Assembly: GCF_031846325.1 (NCBI RefSeq)
Contig: NZ_JAVRHZ010000001.1
Coordinates: 1 to 64,000, forward strand
Source: Patiriisocius_A hiemis
GTDB taxonomy: Bacteria; Bacteroidota; Bacteroidia; Flavobacteriales; Flavobacteriaceae
DNA: 64,000 bases
Direction: 5' to 3'
Shown one piece after another: positions 55,261 through 63,869 of this stretch (its first letter is position 1; each line of letters begins with the position of its first letter). Position numbers and translations under genes: made by a program. The notes under the pieces are model-generated. The model was not told where the DNA came from and ran no database searches. It saw only the letters and a list, made by a program, of their open reading frames with translations.

Positions 55261-55305
55261 TACCCTAACCTATCGTAATTTTATACCTTAGAAAATTATA
55301 CTTCT

Positions 55306-58158
55306 ATGCCTAAAAACACTCAATTAAAATCTATCTTAATTATAGGGTCTGGTCCTATAATTATTGGACAAGCATGTGAATTTGACTATTCTGGATCTCA
55401 AGCACTTAGATCTCTTAGAGAGGATGGTATTGAAACCATCTTAATTAATTCTAACCCAGCTACTATAATGACAGACCCTTCAATGGCAGATCATGTGTAT
55501 TTGTTGCCATTGAATACAAAGTCTATTATAAAAATCTTAAAAGAACACCCACAAATTGATGCAGTTTTACCTACAATGGGTGGTCAAACAGCATTAAATC
55601 TTTGTATTGAAGCTGATGAGAAAGGAATTTGGAAAGATTTTAATGTTGATATTATTGGTGTTGATATAGATGCTATTAATATTACTGAAGATAGAGAACA
55701 GTTTAGAAACCTTATGGAACAGATAGGTGTTCCTATGGCACCACAGGCTACTGCTACATCATACCTTAAAGGAAAAGAAATTGCTCAAGAGTTTGGTTTT
55801 CCGTTATGTATCCGAGCTTCCTACACTTTAGGAGGTGCTGGTGCAGCCATTGTATATAATGACGAAGATTTTGATAAAAATTTAGAACGAGGCCTAGAAA
55901 TATCTCCTATTCATGAGGTGATGATTGATAAAGCAATGATGGGCTGGAAAGAATATGAGCTAGAATTATTGCGTGATAATAACGATAATGTTGTTATTAT
56001 ATGTACGATTGAGAATATGGATCCTATGGGGATTCATACGGGAGACTCTATAACGGTTGCGCCAGCAATGACATTGTCTGACCGAACTTTCCAAAAAATG
56101 CGAGATATGGCAATCCATATGATGCGAAGTATTGGAGATTTTGCTGGTGGCTGTAATGTGCAATTTGCTGTCAGTCCTGATGAAAAAGAAGAAATTATTG
56201 CTATCGAGATTAATCCACGTGTGTCACGTTCCTCGGCGTTAGCTAGTAAAGCAACTGGATATCCAATTGCAAAAATTGCTGCAAAGTTAGCGATAGGTTA
56301 TAATTTAGATGAATTAAGTAACCAGATTACAAAATCTACTTCAGCACTATTTGAACCTACCTTAGACTATGTGATTGTAAAAATACCACGATGGAATTTT
56401 GACAAATTTGAAGGAAGTGATAGAACACTAGGGTTACAAATGAAAGCTGTTGGTGAAGTTATGGGAATAGGCCGTTCTTTTCAAGAGGCGTTGCATAAAG
56501 CTACACAGTCCCTAGAAATTAAGCGTAATGGATTAGGAGCAGATGGAAAAAGTTATACAGACTATGAACAAATCCTAGAGAAGTTACAGCATGCTAGTTG
56601 GGATCGTGTCTTTGTGATTTATGATGCAATACAAATGGGGATACCCCTAAGTCGTATTCATGAAATTACTAAGATAGATATGTGGTTCTTGCGTCAATAT
56701 GAAGAGCTGTACATGTTAGAAAAAGAAATCTCAAACTTTACTCTAGATACTCTTCCAAGAGAATTATTGTTAGAGGCAAAACAAAAAGGATACGGGGATA
56801 GGCAAATAGCTCATATGCTTAAATGTTTAGAAAGCCAAGTCTATAAAAAGCGTGAAGAAATGAGTATCCAACGAGTATATAAGCTTGTGGATACCTGTGC
56901 TGCAGAGTTTAAGGCTCAGACACCATATTATTATTCAACTTTTGAAAGTGAAGTAGAAACCGCAGATGGAAAACGTTATGTAGAGAATGACAGTACTGTA
57001 ACCGATAAGAAAAAAATTATTGTACTTGGTTCTGGTCCAAACAGAATTGGACAAGGAATAGAGTTTGATTACTGCTGCGTACATGGAGTGCTAGCTGCAA
57101 GTGAAGTGGGCTATGAAACTATAATGATTAACTGTAATCCAGAAACTGTTTCTACAGATTTTGATGTGGCAGATAAGCTTTACTTTGAGCCTGTTTTCTG
57201 GGAGCATATTTATGATATAATTCGTCATGAAAACCCAGAAGGAGTAATTGTACAGCTTGGAGGTCAAACAGCTTTAAAATTAGCCGAAAAGTTAGACAGA
57301 TATGGAATTAAAGTAATGGGTACTAGCTATAAATCTCTTGACTTAGCTGAAGATAGAGGAAGCTTTTCTACCTTATTAAAGGAAAATAATATCCCATATC
57401 CAAGATTTGGAACTGCAGAAACAACAGACGAAGCATTACAACTTGCCGATGAGTTAGACTTTCCATTATTAATTAGACCTTCGTATGTACTTGGTGGACA
57501 GGGAATGAAGATTGTAATTAATAAAAAGGAATTAGAAGAACACGTTGTTGACTTACTTAGAAAAATCCCTAACAACAAATTACTTTTAGACCATTACCTA
57601 GATGGCGCTATTGAAGCAGAGGCAGATGCTATTTGTGATGGAGAAGATGTTTATATCATTGGTATAATGGAGCATATTGAGCCTTGTGGTATTCACTCTG
57701 GAGACTCAAACGCTACGCTTCCACCATTTAATTTGGGAGAGTTTGTTATGCAACAGATTAAAGACCACACTAAGAAAATTGCAAAAGCATTAAACACGGT
57801 TGGTTTAATAAATATCCAATTTGCAATTAAAGATGACATGGTATACATCATTGAAGCAAACCCAAGAGCCTCTAGAACGGTGCCTTTTATTGCAAAAGCC
57901 TATGGTGAGCCATATGTAAATTATGCAACAAAAGTAATGTTAGGTCATAGTAAGATAAAAGACTTCAATTTTAACCCTCAACTTGAAGGATATGCTATAA
58001 AACAGCCTGTATTTAGCTTTAATAAATTTCCTAATGTGAATAAACAATTAGGGCCAGAAATGAAGAGTACTGGAGAGAGCATATTGTTTATTGAAAGTCT
58101 TAAAGATGATGATTTTTACGATTTGTACGCAAGGCGAAAAATGTACTTAAGCAAGTAA
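55306..58158 (+). CDS. carB: carbamoyl-phosphate synthase large subunit without C-terminal regulatory domain
   Basis: The 950-aa protein has two ATP-grasp halves. The first has IGSGPIIIGQACEFDYSG and QTALNLC; the second has LGSGPNRIGQGIEFDYCC and GGQTALKLAEKL. Both carry the expected MEHIEP- and EINPR-type metal-binding loops. It makes carbamoyl phosphate for pyrimidine and arginine synthesis. The E. coli enzyme is about 1,073 aa; here the C-terminal methylglyoxal-synthase-like domain that binds UMP and ornithine is absent, and the ORF ends cleanly after YDLYARRKMYLSK. carA is not adjacent. Allosteric control must therefore differ. Confidence 0.95.
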   Translation: MPKNTQLKSILIIGSGPIIIGQACEFDYSGSQALRSLREDGIETILINSNPATIMTDPSMADHVYLLPLNTKSIIKILKEHPQIDAVLPTMGGQTALNLCIEADEKGIWKDFNVDIIGVDIDAINITEDREQFRNLMEQIGVPMAPQATATSYLKGKEIAQEFGFPLCIRASYTLGGAGAAIVYNDEDFDKNLERGLEISPIHEVMIDKAMMGWKEYELELLRDNNDNVVIICTIENMDPMGIHTGDSITVAPAMTLSDRTFQKMRDMAIHMMRSIGDFAGGCNVQFAVSPDEKEEIIAIEINPRVSRSSALASKATGYPIAKIAAKLAIGYNLDELSNQITKSTSALFEPTLDYVIVKIPRWNFDKFEGSDRTLGLQMKAVGEVMGIGRSFQEALHKATQSLEIKRNGLGADGKSYTDYEQILEKLQHASWDRVFVIYDAIQMGIPLSRIHEITKIDMWFLRQYEELYMLEKEISNFTLDTLPRELLLEAKQKGYGDRQIAHMLKCLESQVYKKREEMSIQRVYKLVDTCAAEFKAQTPYYYSTFESEVETADGKRYVENDSTVTDKKKIIVLGSGPNRIGQGIEFDYCCVHGVLAASEVGYETIMINCNPETVSTDFDVADKLYFEPVFWEHIYDIIRHENPEGVIVQLGGQTALKLAEKLDRYGIKVMGTSYKSLDLAEDRGSFSTLLKENNIPYPRFGTAETTDEALQLADELDFPLLIRPSYVLGGQGMKIVINKKELEEHVVDLLRKIPNNKLLLDHYLDGAIEAEADAICDGEDVYIIGIMEHIEPCGIHSGDSNATLPPFNLGEFVMQQIKDHTKKIAKALNTVGLINIQFAIKDDMVYIIEANPRASRTVPFIAKAYGEPYVNYATKVMLGHSKIKDFNFNPQLEGYAIKQPVFSFNKFPNVNKQLGPEMKSTGESILFIESLKDDDFYDLYARRKMYLSK

Positions 58159-58233
58159 ATTTTATTTACAGTAGTTTTTATAAAACCATTATTCAATAAT
58201 TTACGTTATATTGTTATAACTAAAATATTGATT

Positions 58234-58815
58234 ATGAGAAAGATTACTTTACTTTTTATGGCAATTTTATCTGCCGCACAGCTTTCAGCACAAACCACTT
58301 TTGAACTTGATTGGGAACAAGGAGTGATGGGTGCAGCTGCAAGTTTTACTATTGAACAAGGAGATACTGTACTTTGGACTTGGTCTAATGGAGCACCGCA
58401 TAGTGTTACTAGTTTAGCAGGTAGCGTAGAAGACTTTGATAGTAGTATTATAACTGGAGAAGGAACAGAATTTATGTACACTTTTACAGTACTTGGTGAA
58501 AACCCTTACCAATGTGATGTCCATCCTAATAATATGTTTGGTACTATTACTGTTGAAGAAATTTTATCTGTCCAAGATAAGTTTGAACAAAACATTAACT
58601 TTTATCCTAACCCAGTTGAAGACAAGTTAATTATTGAATCTTTATACAAGTTTGATACGTATGAAATTTTTAACCTACAAGGTAAAAAAGTAGGACAAGG
58701 ACTTGGAGAAGGTACTTACACACATTTAGAAACTTCTTATTTAACTACTGGAATGTATTTTGTTAGGATTGTTGCAGATGATTTAACTGCTACTATTAAG
58801 ATTAATAAGAAATAA
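58234..58815 (+). CDS. cupredoxin-domain protein with T9SS type A tail
   Basis: The 193-aa protein is read from the ATG at 58234; a TTG at 58228 adds only two residues. A signal peptide (about 1-20, ending LSAQ) is followed by a plastocyanin-like domain (about 25-110): SFTIEQGDTVLWTWS, APHSVTS (Cu-binding His), and NPYQCDVHPNNMFG with Cys, His and Met ligands spaced as in type 1 copper sites. The C-terminal ~75 residues (NFYPNPVED, FNLQGKKVGQ, TGMYFVRI) are a class A T9SS sorting domain. It is probably a surface or secreted copper protein. The redox partner is not known. Confidence 0.9.
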   Translation: MRKITLLFMAILSAAQLSAQTTFELDWEQGVMGAAASFTIEQGDTVLWTWSNGAPHSVTSLAGSVEDFDSSIITGEGTEFMYTFTVLGENPYQCDVHPNNMFGTITVEEILSVQDKFEQNINFYPNPVEDKLIIESLYKFDTYEIFNLQGKKVGQGLGEGTYTHLETSYLTTGMYFVRIVADDLTATIKINKK

Positions 58816-58858
58816 GAAAGCTTATTAAAGACATTATTTAGTATTTAAAACTCATTAA

Positions 58859-58885
58859 TAATCCCGCAAATGCGGGATTTTTTTA
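58859..58885 (+). terminator. terminator of the cupredoxin gene
   Basis: A 9-bp stem AATCCCGCA / TGCGGGATT with a two-base loop is followed by a T-run; textbook form. It overlaps the stop of the convergent VOC gene (58883). Confidence 0.92.
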
Positions 58886-59248
58886 TATATCCTGAACAAA
58901 GAAGATAGCATTGGTATTTAAGTCATAAAACCCAAATTCGTGAGTGCCCCAAGGAGTGTTTCTCCTTAATTTTTCTTTTACAATAGTGCCTCTTTTTACG
59001 AACTCTTCAAAAAAGGGTGTGATGTCATCAACAAAGAATTTCACAACCGATCCACCTAGTAATGGGTCTTTTTCAGTATCTGCATGCCATTGTAAATGAA
59101 GCTCTGTATCACCTCTTATAATACCAGCATACATAGTATCTCCAAATGAAAAGTCAAAACCAACATATTTGCTATACCACTCAATGTCACGTTTAATATC
59201 TTGAGATGGGAGTACGGTAATTACTTGTGATATTTTTGACCTAGTCAT
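58883..59248 (-). CDS. VOC-superfamily (glyoxalase/bleomycin-resistance-like) protein
   Basis: The 121-aa single-domain protein has the beta-alpha-beta-beta-beta pattern: SQVITVLPSQDIKRDIEWYSKYVGFDF, split across its first unit, and WGTHEFGFYDLNTNAIFF at the end. The histidine of LHLQWH and the Glu of the second unit may bind metal. The family includes resistance proteins and dioxygenases; the activity here is unknown. Its start shares a base with the stop of the 78-aa gene (TAATG), so the two are translationally coupled. Confidence 0.85.
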   Translation of the reverse strand: MTRSKISQVITVLPSQDIKRDIEWYSKYVGFDFSFGDTMYAGIIRGDTELHLQWHADTEKDPLLGGSVVKFFVDDITPFFEEFVKRGTIVKEKLRRNTPWGTHEFGFYDLNTNAIFFVQDI

Positions 59249-59484
59249 TATCTTTTATTCTTCTTAGGGTTATAATAAATTGCTAGATTGAAAAGAACAC
59301 CTATAATTAAAATTATGATACCAAATGCAAGCGTCATAGATTTTTGATAGGATTTTTCAAAGTATTCTGTTTGAGAATTATAAATTAAGTAGATGCCTCC
59401 TACTACAAACCCTATTGATAAAATTAAATTTCTAAATATTAAAAAAGAATCAAATACTATTACTAACCATTTAATCAATTTCAT
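59248..59484 (-). CDS. small two-helix membrane protein, function unknown
   Basis: The 78-aa protein has two hydrophobic segments (about 18-38 and 48-68) and ends in KNKKR-like basic residues. It overlaps the rmuC 3' end by 14 bp and the VOC start by one base, so it lies inside an rmuC-containing transcript. No family is recognised. Confidence 0.65.
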   Translation of the reverse strand: MKLIKWLVIVFDSFLIFRNLILSIGFVVGGIYLIYNSQTEYFEKSYQKSMTLAFGIIILIIGVLFNLAIYYNPKKNKR

Positions 59485-60799
59485 TTTCTTGAGATCTATC
59501 TAATAGTTTTTGGTCAATATGTTTGCTTGCTTTAGCTCCTAATTTTTTAAGATTCTCTACTCTAGAAACTAGATTACCTCTTCCTTCTGAAAGCTTTTTC
59601 ATAGCACCTGCATACGTATTTTTGGCTGTATCCATTTGAGAACCAACTTTTAATAAATCATCACTAAGTCTAACAAAGGAATCATATAGTCTACCTGCTT
59701 GTGTGGCAATTTCTAAGGCATTTTGTTGTTGTTTTTCATTAGTCCACATACTATCAATAGTTCGTAATGTAGCCAATAGGGTAGAAGGAGTCACTATAAC
59801 AATGTTTTTCTCAAAAGCCCAGTTGTATAAGTTGGTGTCTTGGTTAATGGCAACCGCAAATGCAGGTTCAATAGGAACAAATAATAATACAAAATCAGGA
59901 CTTTCTATCTTGTAAATATCTTGATAGTTTTTTTCACTTAACTGCTCAATATGTTTTCTTAATGAAGCAATATGCTGTTTTAAATAAGTGCTTCGCTGGT
60001 CTTCTTCCTCTTCATTTACATAACGCTCATAAGCAACCAAAGAGACTTTACTATCAATAATCATTTTTTTATTATCAGGAAGATGAAGTACCACATCTGG
60101 CAGTACTCGCTTTCCATCATCTGTAGTAAAACTGTTTTGTACAAAATATTCTCTGTCTTTTTCAAGACCAGATTTTTCTAACACACGTTCTAATACTAAT
60201 TCACCCCAGTTTCCTTGTATTTTACTATCCCCTTTTAAGGCTTTGGTAAGGTTTGTAGCTTCCTTACTCATTTGTTCATTAAGTTCTTTTAAACCAATTA
60301 TTTGTTGGCGAAGCATGGCATGCCTGTCTATACTTTCTTTATGGGTATCCTCAACTCGTTTTTCAAAAGTTTTTATTTTTTCTTGAAGAGGATTTAAAAT
60401 AACTTCAAGACTCTCCTTGTTTTGTTTTGTAAACTTTGTAGACTTGTCTTCTAATATTTTATTAGCAAGAATTTCAAAGTCTTTAGTAAATTTTTCTTGT
60501 AGTTTTTCAATAGCGAGTTTTTCTTCTTTAACCTTGTTCTCTAAATGCTCAATAATATTTTTGCTCTTAGTGAGCTCTAGATTAATTTCTTCTTTTTCTA
60601 AACGAATACCTTCTTGAGCCTGTATTGCTTTATCATACGTTTCCTCAAGTTTTTCAATTTGTGATTTTGCATAATAAATACGCTCTTCTAATTTACTGGT
60701 TTCTGTTTTTTGTTTTAAACGCGCAAAGTAGTTTCCTAAAAAAGCTCCAACAAGAAGGCTAATAGCACCTAGTAGTAAAAAGATAAATAATTCACTCAA
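59471..60799 (-). CDS. rmuC: RmuC-type DNA recombination protein
   Basis: The 442-aa protein has an N-terminal transmembrane helix (about 3-20), a long coiled coil (about 28-130; Glu/Lys-rich heptads), then the RmuC nuclease-like domain (about 140-430; GNWGELVLERVLEKSGLE, split, DSKVSLVAYERYV, and VFVPIEPAF-type strand). It is thought to limit inverted-repeat recombination and be a membrane-tethered nuclease. The first gene of a three-gene set with the 78-aa and VOC genes. The ATG is convincing because the membrane helix follows directly. Confidence 0.92.
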   Translation of the reverse strand: MSELFIFLLLGAISLLVGAFLGNYFARLKQKTETSKLEERIYYAKSQIEKLEETYDKAIQAQEGIRLEKEEINLELTKSKNIIEHLENKVKEEKLAIEKLQEKFTKDFEILANKILEDKSTKFTKQNKESLEVILNPLQEKIKTFEKRVEDTHKESIDRHAMLRQQIIGLKELNEQMSKEATNLTKALKGDSKIQGNWGELVLERVLEKSGLEKDREYFVQNSFTTDDGKRVLPDVVLHLPDNKKMIIDSKVSLVAYERYVNEEEEDQRSTYLKQHIASLRKHIEQLSEKNYQDIYKIESPDFVLLFVPIEPAFAVAINQDTNLYNWAFEKNIVIVTPSTLLATLRTIDSMWTNEKQQQNALEIATQAGRLYDSFVRLSDDLLKVGSQMDTAKNTYAGAMKKLSEGRGNLVSRVENLKKLGAKASKHIDQKLLDRSQENEID

Positions 60800-60825
60800 T
60801 GTGTAATTTTTTTAAAGTCTGTATG

Positions 60826-60833
60826 TAAAGATA
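60826..60833 (-). promoter_or_regulatory. weak -7 candidate for rmuC
   Basis: The minus strand reads TATCTTTA, 26 bases before the rmuC ATG; no -33 TTTG is seen. Confidence 0.3.
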
Positions 60834-60857
60834 CGCAGTTTGTTTTTTTTAAAGGGT

Positions 60858-61652
60858 TTATTCTTTGATAACAAATCGACCTGTTTTTGCATCAAAACCA
60901 ATAATCTCTTCAGGGAAAAGAGAAGCAAATTTTTTTGCTTCAATGAGATTACAAGGACTCTCAAAATGACTTTTTTTGTTATGCAAGATTAGCATTTTGT
61001 CTGTTAACTGTATGGCAAGGTCAATTTCGTGCGTAGAAAAAATAATTGTTTTATTTTCTTCTTTGCAGAGCTTCTTTAAAAGTTTAAACAAATAGGCTTT
61101 GTGGTATAAATCCAAATGAGTAGTTGGTTCATCAAGAAATATAATGGGTGTATCTTGTGCTAATGCTCTTGCAATAGCTACCCGCTGCAATTGGCCATCA
61201 CTTAACTCAAAGCAGTTTTTATGCGATAAGGTTTCTGTTTCTGTAAGTTGTAGTGCTTTTGCTATAGCTTCTTTATCTTTTTGAGCTAATGCGCCAATCC
61301 AATTAGTATAGGGCTGCCTACCAAGTGAAACAAATTCTAAAACGCTTAGGTTTTTTGATGCAGGAGCTTCAGTTAATACAACACTTATCTGCTGGGCTAA
61401 ATCATGCGAATTATAACTTTCTAAAGCTAGCTGTTTAACTTCTATACGACCAGAAATTTTTGGTTGCATACCTAATAGTGTTCTTAGAAGAGTAGATTTC
61501 CCAGCACCATTTGGACCTACAATAGCTATAAGCTCTCCTTGCTTTGCTGAAAGGCTAATAGCTTGAGATATAATACTCTCATTTTTCTTTGTAAAGTACC
61601 CAATAGATAGTTCTTCAACACGTATAACGGTATGTCTTTCTTCTGAAGTCAT
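60858..61652 (-). CDS. ABC importer ATPase (BtuD/FecE-type)
   Basis: The 264-aa ABC protein has Walker A (GPNGAGKST), a Q-loop, the signature LSDGQLQRVAIARAL, Walker B (IIFLDEPTTHLD) and H-loop (FSTHEID). It powers the FecCD-type permease encoded upstream; start and stop codons share one base (TAATG). The set serves uptake of cobalamin or an iron-siderophore. The adjacent plus-strand cobalamin riboswitch favours cobalamin, so BtuD is likely but not proved. Confidence 0.92.
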   Translation of the reverse strand: MTSEERHTVIRVEELSIGYFTKKNESIISQAISLSAKQGELIAIVGPNGAGKSTLLRTLLGMQPKISGRIEVKQLALESYNSHDLAQQISVVLTEAPASKNLSVLEFVSLGRQPYTNWIGALAQKDKEAIAKALQLTETETLSHKNCFELSDGQLQRVAIARALAQDTPIIFLDEPTTHLDLYHKAYLFKLLKKLCKEENKTIIFSTHEIDLAIQLTDKMLILHNKKSHFESPCNLIEAKKFASLFPEEIIGFDAKTGRFVIKE

Positions 61653-62683
61653 TAAAACAATAGTTTACGTTTTCTAACTAATAACCAAATTACTACTGGT
61701 GCTCCAATAATTGAAGTTATGGCATTAATTGGTAAAGTATATTCAGAAAAAGGGAGTTGCGCAAGGGTATCGCATAATAATAATAACAAACTTCCAGAAA
61801 GGATTACAGCTGGCAGTAATATAAAATGATTAGAAGTTTTAAAAAACTGTCTAGTTAGGTGTGGTACTGCTAACCCTACAAAAGCAATTGGTCCAGCAAA
61901 AGCAGTAATACTACCTGCCAAAATACTGGTGGCAAAAATTACCAAAAGTGTTGTTTTTTTTATGTGTAGCCCCATGCTTTTCGCATAATTTTCTCCTAAT
62001 AGTAATGCGTTTAGAGATTTACTAGTTCTAAGGCTAATAAGTAATCCAACACCAAAGCAAATACATAAAATTAAAATTCCTTGCCATGATTGATTTCCTA
62101 GACTTCCAAAACTCCAAAATACATATTGCTGTAATTGCTCTGCGTTACTAAAATAGGAGAGAACCGCAACTACTGCTGCAGTAACGCTTCCAAACATAAG
62201 CCCTATAATTAAAATAGCCATAGTGTCTTTTACTCTAAAGGTGATTGCTAAAACTGCTAAAAGCACTAAAAAACTTCCTAAAGCAGAAGCAATAACAAGA
62301 CTCCATTCACTTAGCAAAACACTACTCATAAAACCTCCAAAAGCACCGGCACCTAAAATTAAAATTGCAACGCCTAAGCTTGCTCCGCTACTTAAGCCTA
62401 GAACAAAAGGACCTGCCAATGGGTTTCTAAACAACGTTTGCATTAATAATCCAGAAATAGCTAGTCCGCTGCCTGTAATAATTGCAGTTATAGCCTTAGG
62501 TAATCTATATTGAGTAACTATATAATTCCAAGTTTCTTTAGATGCGTTTTGGCCAAATAATGCCGAAAATACTTCGTCTATTGGAATGGTAACCGAACCT
62601 AAACTAATATTTATCATAAAAGCAAGGAAAACCAATACGGTAAGAATTATAAAATAACCACGATATGTTTGGGTAGCTTGCAC
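61652..62683 (-). CDS. ABC importer permease (BtuC/FecCD-type)
   Basis: The 343-aa protein has about ten transmembrane segments and starts at a GTG codon at 62683. FecCD-family motifs are present: GSGLAISGLLMQTLFRNPLAGPFVLG (split) near residue 70, and the cytoplasmic coupling segment GPIAFVGLAVPHLTRQF, which docks to the ATPase. Both ends overlap their neighbours by one base, so the three importer genes form a tight operon. The substrate is likely vitamin B12 given the neighbouring riboswitch, although heme or siderophore systems use the same fold. Confidence 0.92.
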   Translation of the reverse strand: MQATQTYRGYFIILTVLVFLAFMINISLGSVTIPIDEVFSALFGQNASKETWNYIVTQYRLPKAITAIITGSGLAISGLLMQTLFRNPLAGPFVLGLSSGASLGVAILILGAGAFGGFMSSVLLSEWSLVIASALGSFLVLLAVLAITFRVKDTMAILIIGLMFGSVTAAVVAVLSYFSNAEQLQQYVFWSFGSLGNQSWQGILILCICFGVGLLISLRTSKSLNALLLGENYAKSMGLHIKKTTLLVIFATSILAGSITAFAGPIAFVGLAVPHLTRQFFKTSNHFILLPAVILSGSLLLLLCDTLAQLPFSEYTLPINAITSIIGAPVVIWLLVRKRKLLF

Positions 62684-63813
62684 TATTCTAAAGTACTGAA
62701 AAAATAGAGACTATGTCCTGGAAGTAAATCTGGATGCAAAATTTTAATAATGTCTTTTAAAACTATGTCAGGTCTATTTGGAGCTAATTCGTAATATAAA
62801 ACACCGCCTGTTCCCCCTTTTTTGTTGGTAAAACTATATACATTTTTATTTTTAAAAGCGTCAAATTGAGTATAAACAGTATGTGTCTCCGCTAATTGCT
62901 CAAGACTTGTAAATTGTCCAGGACCAATCCAGTATTGTGCTTCTTTTCCTTTTTCTAAAACTGTTTCAAGGTTTGCAGAGATACTTCCTGTGCCACCACT
63001 ATCACTCCAAAGATATCTTCCATTTGCGTCTGCTATAAACTGTGCCGCCCAACTACCTCCTTGTGGAAGGTACCAGACATCTTTATACATAGCTCCACTT
63101 AATACTGTAGGGGTTTTAGTGGCTTGTGCTGCAATCTTTTTTGCTGAAAGGTAATTGGCTTCAATAGTATTAAAAATGCTATCTGCTTCCTTCTGTTTGC
63201 CATATAATGCTCCAAAAAATTTAATCCATTCAGCCTTGCCCAGCGGATGAGTTTCGGTCCAATCTGCATTATATAAAACTGGAATGCCTGTTTTTTGTAT
63301 TGTTGCAAATGTGGTATTGTTTCCATCTACTGCAAACCCAACAACAGCATCTGGAGAAAGATCAATTAAAACTTCAGTATTAATATCTTCATTTTTACCA
63401 AGCTCTTTAATATTTCCTGTATTAATAGCTTGTCTAGTTTTTTCTGAAGAAATATAATTTAAATTTGGAAAACCAATAAGACTGTTAGTTTCTCCTAGCA
63501 TTTCTAATGAGGGGATGTGCGTGGTTGAGGTGACAACTATATTTTCAATAGGAGTTTCTACAATAGCATCAATACCATCTAATTTTTTTATGTCTGTACC
63601 TTTTTCGACTAGTGCATACGTATAAGTGTTGTCTGCTCCTGGCCACGGATTTGTAATATGTATAATAGTAAGATTATTGTTTTTCTCAACACTAAAACCT
63701 TCGGCATACTTAATAGTAGCAGGTAACGATCCAGTAACAGTAATTTCTTTTTTTTCTTGTTTACAAGCAGTTAGCAATGTAAAAATTAGAAAGGGTAGAA
63801 TACATTTATGCAT
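62683..63813 (-). CDS. substrate-binding lipoprotein of the ABC importer (BtuF-like)
   Basis: The 376-aa protein is read from the ATG at 63813, which gives a lipoprotein signal (MHKCILPFLIFTLLTACKQE; Cys at residue 17). The longer ORF start at 63897 lies in a non-coding promoter/riboswitch region and is rejected. The class III periplasmic binding fold is visible: VVTSTTHIPSLEMLGE, DLSPDAVVGF and PTVLSGAMYKDVWYLPQGG. It captures the ligand and feeds the permease encoded next (1-bp overlap). Cobalamin is the likely ligand because a cobalamin riboswitch lies just upstream on the other strand. Confidence 0.9.
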   Translation of the reverse strand: MHKCILPFLIFTLLTACKQEKKEITVTGSLPATIKYAEGFSVEKNNNLTIIHITNPWPGADNTYTYALVEKGTDIKKLDGIDAIVETPIENIVVTSTTHIPSLEMLGETNSLIGFPNLNYISSEKTRQAINTGNIKELGKNEDINTEVLIDLSPDAVVGFAVDGNNTTFATIQKTGIPVLYNADWTETHPLGKAEWIKFFGALYGKQKEADSIFNTIEANYLSAKKIAAQATKTPTVLSGAMYKDVWYLPQGGSWAAQFIADANGRYLWSDSGGTGSISANLETVLEKGKEAQYWIGPGQFTSLEQLAETHTVYTQFDAFKNKNVYSFTNKKGGTGGVLYYELAPNRPDIVLKDIIKILHPDLLPGHSLYFFSTLE

Positions 63814-63869
63814 GCCCAAAAATAATAGTTTTAAATAGGTACAACTAATTAAAAAACTTATTTTCGCAC

